Source: Coprinus comatus (lineage: Eukaryota; Basidiomycota; Agaricomycetes; Agaricales; Agaricaceae). From it: a DNA stretch of 64,000 nt. Each line of letters starts with the position of its first letter. Positions within the stretch are counted from its first letter, which is position 1. The notes beneath the pieces are model-generated. The model saw only the letters and a program-made list of their open reading frames with translations, searched no databases and was not told where the DNA came from. The stretch covers positions 372,001 through 436,000 of the forward strand of contig JAWPGT010000007.1 in the NCBI GenBank assembly GCA_034638255.1. The letters are read 5' to 3'. The position numbers and the translations under genes are program-made. Below, piece by piece: positions 47,941-58,533 of this stretch.

Positions 47941-49149
47941 TCATATGTCTTTCTCGGTTCCAAGAGCAAGAGAACCAGCGTTGGGAATGACAGTGAAATT
48001 TGCACCATCCGCAGTGACCATCGAAGCTTTTGCACTTGCGGGTAAATCAGTGGTTCCAATTATACCAGCACGACAAATTGCCTTTGCAAGTGTCGGAATC
48101 TATGGTTCAACGGAAGGGAGGGAAAAGTCAATATATGGTTGATGCACCAATACTAAGCAATTTAGTAAATTAACCTGAATTTCAACAGCGCTCGATAGGT
48201 AGGACAATGCTCCTGTGAAATATCTTTCATAAATGAAAATAAGCACATAGTTAGACCTTACTCAGAACATCGAGTCTTATTTTTTTATTTTGAACTCACC
48301 CAAACATGGATTCAGCAATACGAGAGTCATTTCTATGTGCTCCCCGCAAAAAGCCAGGTCTGAAAATGATAGTATCGCTATAACCTAATTTCGCAAGTCC
48401 AATTTCTGTGAGACCTTTGCTCCTAACAAATTCGATACACACATATATATGTCAGTGAACTGGTTTACAACCTCAGAACAATAAGAGAAAACAAACTTGG
48501 GGTAGAGGAATGGTGTAGAAGCATTAGCGCCTGAACTCTGGAAACCGAGGGATAGATGAGTTTAAGGGGGGGATAGAAACAGACTTGGTTAAGAAAACAT
48601 ACCGACAAATAAACAACTCGTTGATCAAGTCCTGGTACTTTAGCTTCTTTAGCAGCATTAATAACATATCTAAAAAATGGTCAGATAATGAGAAAACTTG
48701 GAGGAAGAGATAAGGATGAGTAAAATCTCACTCTCGATCAATCTTCTCAAAAGCAGCAGCGCTTCCTGCAAGCTTTCTCGTTGTTCCTAATCTTCATACA
48801 CATACACATATTATTAGACATGAACAACCCGTAAAAAAGTAACTCCAGTACTCACGTTATATAAACAACATCCCAACGACCATCCTTCAAACCCGCCTCA
48901 TCAAGTTTCTCAAAATCAATAACCTTCTGTTCTAGTTTATCTTTCCCGGTAGTGATATCGTTTGTAGGTGTAACTCTACGACCATATTCTCCAACTTTGG
49001 TGAATTGGGAAGAAGCCAAGAGTTCCCGTAGAAGAACACGACCGGTTTGTCCGGTTGCTCCAATAATAAGTGCGCTCTTGGGTCCTATTTTTGAGAATAG
49101 GTGAGTTGGGAAATGTAGAGTATGTAGTCCTCCAACTATTACCTGTCAT
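47941..49149 (-). CDS. NAD(P)-binding Rossmann protein, FMP52/HTATIP2-like
   Basis: An atypical short-chain dehydrogenase-like protein of the FMP52 (yeast mitochondrial outer membrane) and HTATIP2/TIP30 family; the physiological substrate is unknown. The first exon appears to be only MTG (ATG 49149, donor GTAATA), then exon 2 gives KSALIIGATGQTGRVLLREL (the GxxGxxG cofactor loop), followed by VGEYGRRVT and WDVVYIT. Small exons give LGTTRKLAGSAAAFEKIDRE, YVINAAKEAKV, RVVYLSSSGANASTPFLYPK and SKGLTEIGLAKLGYSDTIIF, then RPGFLRG, in the family order. The last exon ends NAGSLALGTEKDI with a stop at 47941. Seven or more introns lie in about 1.2 kb. A longer frame upstream (from about 49213) is also open, so the start is uncertain. 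Confidence 0.8.
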
Positions 49150-49539
49150 GTTGCTTCTGTTTCTTTGGATAAGAGTTGAGATACTGGTATTGGATGAAGT
49201 TGCTGTGACGACATTTATGTCCGAAAGGAGCAATATATGGCGTATGTAGTACGTACTATGCTCGGCCGCTCGGCAGGCCCCGGACTCAGCAAAGTACCCT
49301 ATGGCGATTGCATGATGTGTAAACCTGATTGTCCTTGTAGTATCTCTCCCAGGAGTGGGAAATATACATACGAAAGTCCGAGAGATTATACTACATAATA
49401 AGGTTGTTGATGCAGTATTTTAAACAAGGTAAAAAGAAATACAAAGCATTATAGGACAATTTTCCTCTTACGGGCAAGCCTACACCCATCTATGCAACAG
49501 TAATGCACACCCGAATTAACAGATTACGGAAGATCAACT
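49150..49539. other. Spacer between FMP52-like and YTP1-like genes
   Basis: About 390 bases. It should hold the FMP52-like promoter and the YTP1-like 3' UTR. No specific element is recognised. Confidence 0.4.
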
Positions 49540-51641
49540 TCATCTTCGAACACCATCATCGTCATCGTCATCACCGATGACATGAAGAGGTGTGTCCACG
49601 GTAGGAGTTGCACCGTCAGCATTGGGCACACGAGCATACCATTTTGTTTGGGTTAGTTCGATATTTTCACTGTTCTTGTCAAGAGCATTACGTCCTGAGT
49701 TGGAATAAAGATGAATGAGGAATATTATGAACGTGTAGATAAGGAAGGCCATGCTGTAGAGTCATATATTTCAGTCTCGCGCTCGTGTCCAAAGTTGTGA
49801 GACAAACCTGAACATGATCAGAATATAAGTAACATGATCCATCCCATTGTCATGGACAAACGCCAATTCTTCGTCAGTCGCGGATATGAAAAGCAGACTG
49901 TAAACATATCAGAACTGAGAAACCTTAGATTTACAAAATGATAATTACCCAGATGACACCAATAGCTGCAATTCGGGGTAAGCCTTTGACATGGTATTTT
50001 ATCATGGATGACTCACGAAGGGCGCGAGATGCCTATAAGCACGCCAGCAGCAGTAGAGCCTCCAGTTTCTGGTTGCACGATAGGTTGCGTGCCATTAAGA
50101 GTATGCTCGCTTGTAGTATCGTCGTCCGTATCCAATATCGATGTTGACGTCGGGGAGAAACAGCACACTTCGATGATGCGTGCTATTCCTGCAAGCATGA
50201 GAGTGTGACCGAAGGTTGCATGTACCTACAAAAAAAAATAATCATAAAATGAATGTTTATGGTATATTCAATGCAGTACTTACTCTTGTTGATATTTCGA
50301 GTGCTTGGGCATGCTCAGACATAGCCCAGCCAGTCAAGATAATTCTAACAAGATCTGAGTCTCTCCAAACGTTCTTTCCGTGCGACTTCTACTCACATCA
50401 ATCCAGGTACAACATTCCGCTATATTTGAAAGGAATGTGAAGACCTTTATTTTGCATGCATCATACAACTACTTACCTGGTTTTTTCGTGATAGATATAT
50501 CCCCAGAATTCCGCCAGTCCACCCTAGACAATATAACTAAGATTAGATGTATGTTAAAGGAAATTATCACCACCTACAAAGAACTCCAAGAATTCTGTGG
50601 GGGAGAAATCAGCAACATAAATAGGTTAAAATTTCAGTACGAACGTATGTTGCATGTCTTTAACAGACCATACTGAACCTCGATGTTCAGTAAATGTATT
50701 CACTTTTGGGGCATTGTCATTAGTATCTTAGAGATTCAAGTACAGAAGGTAAGGCCTCACCGACTCCCTGAATACACAAGATCTAAGTAACTCTACTTCA
50801 CTTGGAACAAAGAGAAGGAAAACTCATGCTCACCCATGCAAATATAACCCTGGAAATGATGTCAGAAAACGAAGTTGTGCAGGAAGAGGATGTCTCACCA
50901 TGAGTCCCAGAACTCAGGGCTCTTTCCCTGTCGTCGTAGCCATGCCTCACCGGCAAGGATGAGGATTGCCATGATTGTGGCATATGCGATGAAGCCACTG
51001 CCCATGATGTAATGTGCCAAGCATTGTCCTATTAGGCACATTAAGTTAGCATAAACTTTACTAATTTCATATGGGTCCGTAATTACCTAGGTGTCCACCA
51101 CGACAATATCCTCGGAAGGTGAGCGCACCAAAAAGCATCTGCGTCCAGCCCAAGATGGGATACATTTTTCCTATCACACCATGTGCAATGACAACATAAG
51201 GCCGGATAGTTCGTTCATGTATATGTAGTTTCAGATAAATGCCAATTGCTAATTGGGAGAGGATAGGTATGAAAAGAAGGGAGCCAAATGGGCCATGAAC
51301 TGAAGGTAAAAACTGGCGACCCTTGTGTGCATGTCCGAGGAAGTATCCACCGATTGTTAGAGCGAAGCCTACACTCTAAAACTACTATTAGCGTTGTTCA
51401 ATTACACCTCTATGCTATAGGGCTTCTAACCTGCAGAGGTACATGCCATCTGCTTCTGGAGAGACCCGAGAACCATTCCTATGGGAAACAGAATTCCCCA
51501 AACTAAAGCTTGCAGGACTATGTGTATCCAGAGTATAGCATCAACGGGTGCACTAGCCTGCTCCTCAGAGAGTTCATCATGGTGTTTGTGGGCTGCCGCG
51601 AGAGTGGCCAAGGCCAGTCCAGCAACGAGTATGTTGCGCAT
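49540..51641 (-). CDS. YTP1-like polytopic membrane protein
   Basis: Fungal YTP1-type proteins are predicted multi-helix membrane proteins of unknown function. From ATG 51641 the protein starts with a signal peptide ([17 protein letters not shown]) and a His-rich stretch (HKHHDE), then [20 protein letters not shown], the family DUF2427 block. Next come [57 protein letters not shown], the YTP1 motif [63 protein letters not shown] and a final helix ([18 protein letters not shown]) with a short polar tail. The join after MQHTF uses donor GTACTG near 50645 and acceptor TTAG near 50541. It shares 186 bases of promoter with RPF1. Confidence 0.83.
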
Positions 51642-51827
51642 CGTGGCCAAGGACGCTAAGTTGTGTAGGTAGAAGCTTAATAAGGATCGAACCCTCCTCC
51701 GACATCGGTTGTTTCGATTTCCAATGTGTCAAAATCACATGACCACTATAGATAGAGAAGCCTTACGTAAGCAAAATATGTGGAAAATCCTGGTACTGGC
51801 CGTTAGTATAGGTCAGAACCGTTTACA
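51642..51827. promoter_or_regulatory. Compact divergent promoter of YTP1-like gene and RPF1
   Basis: The 186 bases contain ATCACATGAC (51734-51743), the reverse complement of the GTCATGTGAT element at 13820 and 34644, 85 bases before the RPF1 ATG and 93 before the YTP1-like ATG. Confidence 0.55.
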
Positions 51828-53245
51828 ATGCCTCCCAGTCGTTTCGAGCCGTCGTCCATTAAAAACAAAATCAAGAGAGAAGAGGTCGTAAAGAAAAGCA
51901 GGAAAGCAAAAACACAAGCAAAACTTCAAAAACGCCTTGCGCAGGCCAAACTAGAATCCAATGATCCTTCTGCAAAAAAGGTGGAGGAGCATCACATTCT
52001 TACCTCTAGCAGGAACCTCATAGACCTTTTTTGTTCTTAGAAACGTCTGGAAGAAAACATCCCAAAGACTCTCGATAACCAACGCGAGTTTGATGCATCG
52101 ATTCTAACAGTTGAAAATGAAGCTGGACCATCTTCAATACAAGAAGAAGTTGCAGAAGACATTGCATCCGATCCATTTTCGTCATATTTCACCACAGACG
52201 ATCCTCTACGACCTCCTAAAGTTCTTGTCACAACCTCATCAAAGGCTTCAAAAGCGACTTACAACTTTTGTGACGAACTTGTCGGAGTCTTTCCAGGTGC
52301 TGAATTTATTACGCGGAAAAAGGGAAAGGGATTCGAAATTGGGTGGATAGCAGCTTGGGCAGCTAACAGAGGTTATAAGCATCTTTGCGTGGTTAATGAA
52401 GATCACAAGAAACCTAGTTCGTATATCCAGCCTTTCTTGTCAGTTCTTGTGACTAAACTAAAATACAATACAGATGCTATAACTTTGGTATACCTTCCGC
52501 ATGGACCCACGGCACATTTCAAGTTGACATCCGTTGAATTGACGCAACAAATCTATGTTGGTTCTGGCTTTTTGATTCCTTATACTCTCATATTTATGCT
52601 CTCAATCTCGCAGGGACATGCTAGGGCAACGCCTCATTACCCTGAACTCATTCTCAACGGTTTTGTTACTCGCCTCGGTCATACCGTTGGACGAATGTTC
52701 CAGACAACATTCCCCCCGGTCCCTGAATTCCAAGGACGGCAAGTAGTAACGATTCACAATCAACGTGACTTCCTCTTCTTCCGAAGGCACAGGTGGGTTT
52801 CTAGCTGTATGATATATAATAGATATTTATCTTGAACCAGATATGCATTCCGCACTACAGAGAAAGTTGCTCTGCAAGAAATTGGACCCCGGTTTACCCT
52901 CAAACTTCGGTGGATTAAGAAGAATATTCCTGCAGTTGTGAATTTCGGAGAAACCGCGAAGCCATTAACTTTCGACAATGAAGAGGACGATCCTTTTGAA
53001 GCTCAACAGGAACAAGCTAATACCAGTGGCACAATGGACACGGCCGAAGGTGAAGGTGAAGGTGAAGGTGAAGATGAAGAGAATGTACACATACCTCGGA
53101 CAATACAAAAAGTCGTTCCTCCAAAACAAGATGAATATATTTGGCAATGGAAGGTAGGTCTTACCTTCTTTTTACGATAGAGTTTAGCTAATCCATATAC
53201 TTACAGCCGGAACTCGAAAATACCAGACGAACCTTCTTCCTGTAG
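51828..53245 (+). CDS. RPF1: Ribosome production factor 1 (Brix domain)
   Basis: Rpf1 is a nucleolar Brix-domain protein needed for 27S pre-rRNA processing into the 60S subunit. From ATG 51828 (MPPSRFEPSSIKNKIKREEV) the basic N-terminus is typical. The second exon starts KRLEENIPKTLDNQREFDAS and continues with PPKVLVTTSSKASKATYNFC, the start of the Brix domain. Further blocks are YKHLCVVNEDHKKP, AITLVYLPHGPTAHFKLTSV, HYPELILNGFVTRLGHTVGR, VTIHNQRDFLFFRRHR, and RFTLKLRWIKKNIPAVVNFG. A simple repeat of GAAGGT codes for EGEGEGEGEDEE. The last exon encodes PELENTRRTFFL, as in yeast. Six exons, all in frame. Confidence 0.93.
53049..53073 (+). repeat. GAAGGT hexanucleotide repeat inside RPF1
   Basis: About four copies of GAAGGT encode an alternating Glu-Gly acidic run near the RPF1 C-terminus. 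Confidence 0.8.
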
Positions 53246-53597
53246 CTTACGGTTCGGCCATTCGCTCACAGCTCATATCCACACTATCGTTCTTTTTGTT
53301 GGTTTTTGTGCGCAGACTCAATTATGCCCTATCACTATCCTAGGCAAACATGACTATCTGAGAAGCTCATTGCGAGCACCTGTCAGCCTCAACTCGATTG
53401 CATACCCGTAACGTCACATGTCTTTTGTTCCCAAAGCTTGTCGTATATATGCAATGAGCAAGCATATATATATTCTATGCTCCCCAAAGGATGCTAGCAG
53501 CTAACAGTTGATATCTGAGACAGGCTCCTCCAATATTTTTCGTATGAGATGGCTTCCTCGCCTGTCTTTTTGAGGTTACACAATGAACCTAAATTCT
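53246..53597. other. 3' spacer between RPF1 and F-box-like gene
   Basis: About 350 bases between convergent genes. No element recognised. Confidence 0.4.
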
Positions 53598-54801
53598 CTA
53601 TTCCAAGGGTACACAGACAATGAATCCTTCCACATCATTCAACACTTTAATCTCTTTCCTTCTTTTTTCCATAGACTCTTCTGCTCTTCGCCATACATCC
53701 TTCCGTCTACCATCTGGGGGACAAATCCAGGGCACCGCGTACTGTGGAACCATTGGCACGTATGAATAATACTTGAATAGTAGCTTATCCTTCTCCTTAT
53801 CATCCCGAACGATATTATCCTCTGTTATCCTTTCTTCACCGTTATCATTGTAGGCCGCCAATATCAATCGTTCATCTAACCTCCCTTCAATAACTTCTAA
53901 GAAAACAGCTCTTGAGAAACGACCATCCCCCATGATGTTGACTAATTCATCAAATCCGACAAGAACAACAAAGTATTCCAATTTTGATGGAAGATGAGGT
54001 ATAATGTCGGTTATAATGGATCGAAAATCTAAAGGTGCCATGTCGTTTTGTAGATTAATGTTCACGTCGATGAGTAGATGAGTGAGATGTTCATGATTCT
54101 TCAATTCTGCCCAAGGGAAATCGTTATGATTGTTTCCAACATCGATAGCCAAGTGAGTTAAATTATGGAACATAGGCATTTGAATCTCTGAAGTTTCAAA
54201 TCCAATTCCAGAGAATGAGAAATGACGAAGATTGGAGAAGGGATTAGATGAGAATATGTTGTCCAATTTTTGAAGGGTTGTTTCGTCTTCTATTCCACTT
54301 TGAGTATAACATGCGAAATTGGTGATATTATCTCCAACAATTGAGAGAATATCTGCCACTATGGGTTGTATGATACCGTTGATAAGGATACCCTTGACAT
54401 TTTGAGCGAAGAAATCGGTAGATTTATTGGGTGTTTCATTGAATGTTCGAGCCAAGCTTTCAAGTCTATGTTGGCATTTTCCATCAGAGTCGTCAATCGT
54501 GATATACTCATACATGAGCGGTTCAATCCTAGAGAGGGATCAGAAGTTTAAGGAACAAGAACACACATAACTATTCAATGTGAACATACCAGCTCCTGAA
54601 TTTCTTGCATACTAAAACCAAAGCTGAAGCTGGTGTATACCCAGCGTAATATGCGCATTCAATAATCCGTCTTTGGTTTGCTTCCGATAAACGAGTGAAA
54701 TGTTGAAATGTAGGAGATGACTTGTTTCGACCTTTACTCTTATTTTTCTTATTTTTGTTATTCTTCCGTACAGGATGTGGTTGACTATCTCCGGGATTCA
54801 T
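53598..54801 (-). CDS. F-box-like / leucine-rich-repeat-type protein (copy 1)
   Basis: Exon 1 from ATG 54801 has a Lys/Asn-rich start (KNNKNKKNKSKGRNKS), then LSEANQRRIIECAYYAG with LVLVCKKFRSW, which fits the degenerate F-box of many Agaricomycete proteins (LP.E...I..AY....L..VSK...W). After an intron (about 54590-54533) the second exon continues IEPLMYEYITI and a Leu-rich region of LRR-like strands (NLRHFSFSGIGFE; MFHNLTHLAIDVGN; HLTHLLIDVNI; LPSKLEYFVVLVGFD). The C-terminal part (GRRKDVWRRAEESMEKRR) is basic. If the F-box is functional, the protein would recruit substrates to an SCF ubiquitin ligase. It is related to the gene at 55443-56527. Confidence 0.68.
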
Positions 54802-55442
54802 CCCGTGTTTTTAATGTTTGAATAAGGTAGTAACCTGTAGTAAAGGAATATGACGATGAGGTAGACAAGAGAACGTGGCGAGTTCATCCCTGGTTCATCC
54901 TATGCGTCGGGTGTTGACCGGGGCAAAAAATTTAGCTTCAGTTATTGATCCGTTCTCTACCATCAACAGGTACACTGAACATCGGATTCAAGTGTGGGGG
55001 AATTGTTATATTGCTATGATGTCCTTCAATTCAACAAATATGCACCTCAATTTGAGAACACAGAAAATGCATACACTATTTGTTATATTACGATGGTAGA
55101 ATAATAGTACAATTTTCGAGGAAAAACAGGCAAGGTTATGAATTCGACCTTGAATGTCGGTGAAAAGATGCGATGGTTCTGTCCTTTGTGATGTAGATTC
55201 TTGTTGAAGCTTTGACCTTGGGAGTCACTTTTCCCTGGATTATATATGCATGAAATAGGAGACAATGACTAGTCTTCACAACAGCGATAGTCCAGGTCAA
55301 GGCAAAAATAATAGCAATGGACAATAGTAGATGAGCGACGAACAATACAGCAAGTTTGTAGGCAAGAGCATTGTAGTGAAACAGTAAAACGGTAGGTACT
55401 TCCAACCCAGCAAATAGTTAACCCTCTTCAGAACCAAATCCA
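54802..55442. other. Spacer between the two F-box-like genes
   Basis: About 640 bases. A hydrophobic open frame (55405-55136, minus) has no ATG start and no recognised domain. It sits in the 3' region of the upstream gene and may be chance. Confidence 0.4.
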
Positions 55443-56527
55443 TCATTTCCTTCTGGCGGCACCAAGTCTCTTTCGTTCCTTAACCTTTTTGTACACATCC
55501 TCCCAAGTATCTTCCTCATCTTCGTAAGGACATGATCGAGGATACCTAGGGTAGGTAATAACCGCAACAAGCTCGAGGTATTTTTGAAAGTTTTCCTCGG
55601 CTTCTTCGCTATATTCTTCCTCTTCATCATAGTCGTCTAGATTACCACAAACACCCATTACGACACGGGGATCAAAAGTTCCTTTGCGGATACTTTCAAA
55701 CAGTTTCCACCTCTGTTTATCTTTAGGTGATTCCCATTCTTGTTGCGCAATACGGTAAATGAGATCGATAGGAATAAGGATGACGAAATACTTTAAGCTG
55801 GGAGGGAAATATTTTATTGCTTCAGAAGCAATCGCGTAAGCTTGATTAAGAGCTTCTTCGATTTCTTGAGTCTTGACAAGCATTTCGACACGCATCCGTT
55901 CGAGTTTTTCCAAAGATTGGAGGCTTGACCACGATCGAAGTTGTGGTTCATTCGTAATAAATTCGAGCTGAGTGAGATTTTTGAAGATAGGGAGGTTGAA
56001 AATGATATCACTTTTAGGGAAAAGATCAAGGTTGATACATAAAGACTTCAAATTCGGGAATTGTTTGGTGCTCAAAAGAGGTGCCAAGTACTTTGACTCT
56101 GACCAAATTTCGAGGTTGTTGACATTGTCGCAGGTAGTAAGAAATCGGAGTTCAAAGGTGTTGTCATTAGTGTAGATATTCTTGACATGCTTTGCGTAGA
56201 ACTCTTTGGGTTTGACCTGGAATGTTTCCCTGTACTTTCTGAGACGACTTCGACTGTCAAGGTCCTGGAAATCGTGTGGAAGAACAATGGATTCATATAT
56301 AAGGGGCTCTACCCTGGAATAGGAAGAGATTGGGTATTCCTTTATTCTTTTTCGCGTCTGTAAAACACATACCATTCTCGAATCTGATGAGAGATCAGAG
56401 CCCAGTCTACACGTATACGATCCTCGGTACGGTAATATGCAATCACAATGATACGTCTTTGCAGTTCAACTGGTAGTGTAGAGAATTTAGGGAGCGATTT
56501 GAGCCCAGTGGCTGTTGGCTTGACCAT
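55443..56527 (-). CDS. F-box-like / leucine-rich-repeat-type protein (copy 2)
   Basis: Exon 1 from ATG 56527 (MVKPTATGLKSLPKFSTLPV) contains LPVELQRRIIVIAYY and WALISHQIREW, an F-box-like segment. After an intron (about 56372-56316) the second exon reads VEPLIYESIVL and then Leu-rich strands (FPNLKSLCINLDLFP; FKNLTQLEFITN; LEKLERMRVEML; FPPSLKYFVILIPID). The C-terminus is acidic then basic (EDTWEDVYKKVKERKRLG). Intron position, order of blocks and phrases such as W-x-EPL-YE, LKYFV(I/V)L and the trailing W-x-x-x-x-E/K helix match copy 1, so the pair is a diverged tandem duplication. The first exon lacks the Lys-rich start of copy 1. Function is inferred only from the fold. Confidence 0.68.
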
Positions 56528-56628
56528 AGCGTGAGGAGGTGTAATGCAACAAAACCTGGGCGTCGTTCCCGTTAGTGGCGTGAGAATTACTCAAGGGATT
56601 CCCAATGGATTTAAATATTTTAAAATTA

Positions 56629-56668
56629 GACTCTGCATGTCGAAATTCTCACGGCAATATAGGCAGAC
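56629..56668 (+). repeat. Direct repeat copy 1
   Basis: A 40-base segment (begins GACTCTGCATG, ends GGCAGAC) that matches 58315-58354 at 34 of 40 bases, in the same orientation. Its core CGAAATTC and CACGGCAATATA are identical in both copies. Confidence 0.75.
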
Positions 56669-56904
56669 ACTCTCAGGCTGCTCTAGAAAGAACAATGTAA
56701 TAAGTCTTCACTAGCTGCACTATGCAATGGCTATGCTTTGCAACACCCCTCATGACCACTCTTTCTGGCCCTTGTCATAACATCATGTAAATCTAGTGGA
56801 CCAAGTTCACAAAACATTACTAGAGAACCGCGTAGATAAACTTGAGAGCCCAGCTGTTTCTAGTGCTTTTATTACAAACCAATTTCCGACCACAGCTGCG
56901 AGCG

Positions 56905-56966
56905 GGTCAAATGGTCTAGTGGTTATAATTTCTGTCTCACACACACAGGAAGTCCTGGGTTCAACC
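56905..56966 (+). pseudogene. tRNA-Val(CAC)-like relic
   Basis: The sequence GGTCAAA-TG-GTCTAGTGGTTA looks like an acceptor strand plus D arm. It is followed by an anticodon arm (TCTGT, loop CTCACAC with CAC, ACAGG) and a T-arm start (CCTGG, GTTCAAC). The 3' halves of the T stem and the acceptor are missing: where CCAGG and a match to GGTCAAA should come, the sequence reads CATATATTT. It therefore looks like a 3'-truncated tRNA gene or tRNA-derived element, not a working tRNA. Confidence 0.5.
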
Positions 56967-57184
56967 ATATATTTTTCTCCACATCTCAGCAAATGTTTAC
57001 TGTTGTACCATATTGATCTCTATTCGTTTTTAAAATGGACAATCTAGGACGGTTTGGTGGTATTGATGAGTGGCGCACTGAAAGTTGAAGTGATGCTCTT
57101 AGTCACAAAGTACCTGGAGGGAGATCGGGCAGGGGGTTTCCCTACGTCTATCGTACAAATGGAAGAGTACTGATTTTTTTCGAG

Positions 57185-58044
57185 CTATATAGAAATAACC
57201 TTCTTGACGTCGAAATCACCCGATCCATGGCCATACTCTCTCTGGTTACTGACCACTCTTGTGCCGTTCCTCTCGAAGTCACAACTCCAGTGCGTGTGGC
57301 CGAATGCCCACAGAGTAACAGGCGGGCCCACCAAGAGGCTTGGGTCAGTTCAATGGAAAAGGCACTGTTGGTTAGACCTCCAACCCACTTTGGGTCTGAA
57401 GTGCCTTCTACTGTTGGGGCATGGTGAGTGAACACTACAATCTTTCTTGAGGTATCATTTGTGCAGATATCTTTTATCGATTCTTCAAGCCAGCAGAGGT
57501 CCTTCTCGTGCACTTGTTGATATTTTTCGGGGGTGAAGTTTGTAATACGCTTGAAGTCTGTCAGTGACCAAGAAAGGATGTCGAGGGCTTCTGGATCCAA
57601 GGCTGTCCACAAGGTACAACCCAGAATGGAGACGTTAGGGCTGAGATCATAGCGCCTGCGATTCATGTACACAAACTCGCCCACTGTTCGATCTTTTTCG
57701 CGCATAGCAACTGCTTTCGTCGCGAAAGCTTCTATCACCGCCTCACTCTCTGTCTGTTTGAATCACCCAGAATTAGTTCGTAATTGTCGCTATTCAGGTC
57801 CGGAGCGTTTACTCGCCAAAGTACCAACGTAAGGTTCGTGGTTTCCAGATACGAAGAAGGCACGCTCAAAGCGCGTTAGTTGTAGCTCAAGCCAGATAAA
57901 CAGCCTTTCATCCCTTGTCCAACCAATATCTCCCAGTAGAGCGAGGTTGAGAGCACAGGCAGGAAAACCCAGGGTATATAGAGGCTGATCTCCGCCCTCA
58001 ACCTCTAGATGAAGATCGCTGAGGAGTTGTATGTCGGTGAGCAT
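57185..58044 (-). CDS. Calcineurin-like metallophosphoesterase, with an apparent frame break
   Basis: The five metal-binding motifs of the calcineurin-like superfamily are visible from ATG 58044: SDLHLE (DxH), LLGDIGW (GD), FFVSGNHEPY (GNHE), VVFTHHAPTV (H) and FGHTHWSCDF (GHxH). It is probably a cytosolic Ser/Thr phosphatase-like or cyclic-nucleotide-type phosphoesterase of unknown substrate. An intron lies near 57808-57750. Between SAFSIELTQASWWAR and LWAFGHTHWS the frame must shift by one base at about 57326-57332 (GGTGGGCCC). One more G there would join the two frames. In the second frame the end is NGTRVVSNQRE then YGHGSGDFDVKKVISI, a normal family end, with a stop at 57185. In the first frame it would end at 57148 without the last metal His pair. 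Confidence 0.78.
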
Positions 58045-58533
58045 TTGGAAGGGATTGAGCTTCGTAGGCTGAGAGGTGAAGGTGAGGGTCCAAGCTCAAG
58101 GAGGATCCCGAACCGAACTGCAATGCTGACCCATTCGAGGCCAGATTTCAGATCGCTGTTGACGGCTTGCATTGACCTTGCATTACTTGGAGTTTGGGGT
58201 AATAAGGGTAATATTTTTACATTATTCTATAATCAAAGTGTCTATGTTAAGCTGCGATTGCCGCCGAATACACGCACAGCATAAGTACCAGAACATACAC
58301 TGGAATTACGCCGAGACTCTCGATGCCGAAATTCCCACGGCAATATAAACAGACGCGTCGTATCGGCCTCTCGGCAAACACCGCCCGGTTATCTCTGTCA
58401 TCTCCCTTGAGGCCTCACAGCATTCTCTGTCCCTGCCGAACCTACAACGTGTTTCCTGAGAGTCATTCCGATATTGTATATAACACGAAGAACATAACAT
58501 TTCCCAATACAAACCCAATCGAAACACCCACTC
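58045..58533. promoter_or_regulatory. Divergent promoter region with direct-repeat copy 2
   Basis: About 490 bases between two divergent genes. It carries copy 2 of the 40-base repeat (58315-58354). No known factor site is recognised. Confidence 0.45.
58315..58354 (+). repeat. Direct repeat copy 2
   Basis: Pairs with 56629-56668 (34 of 40 identical, same strand). The two copies lie 1.7 kb apart on either side of the metallophosphoesterase gene. Confidence 0.75.

Larger units (their letters stand above)
56528..57184. other. Spacer with a direct-repeat copy and a tRNA-like relic
   Basis: About 650 bases. It contains copy 1 of a 40-base direct repeat (56629-56668) and a tRNA-Val-like segment (56905-56966). 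The remainder is plain. Confidence 0.5.

Noticed and set aside
50380..50676. 98-codon plus-strand frame with a polar sequence
   Set aside because: It overlaps exons and introns of the YTP1-like gene, including [16 protein letters not shown], on the other strand.
55136..55405. Hydrophobic 89-codon frame between the F-box-like genes
   Set aside because: It begins with TTG, not ATG, has no splice partners or known domain, and lies in a 3' region; not enough for a gene.
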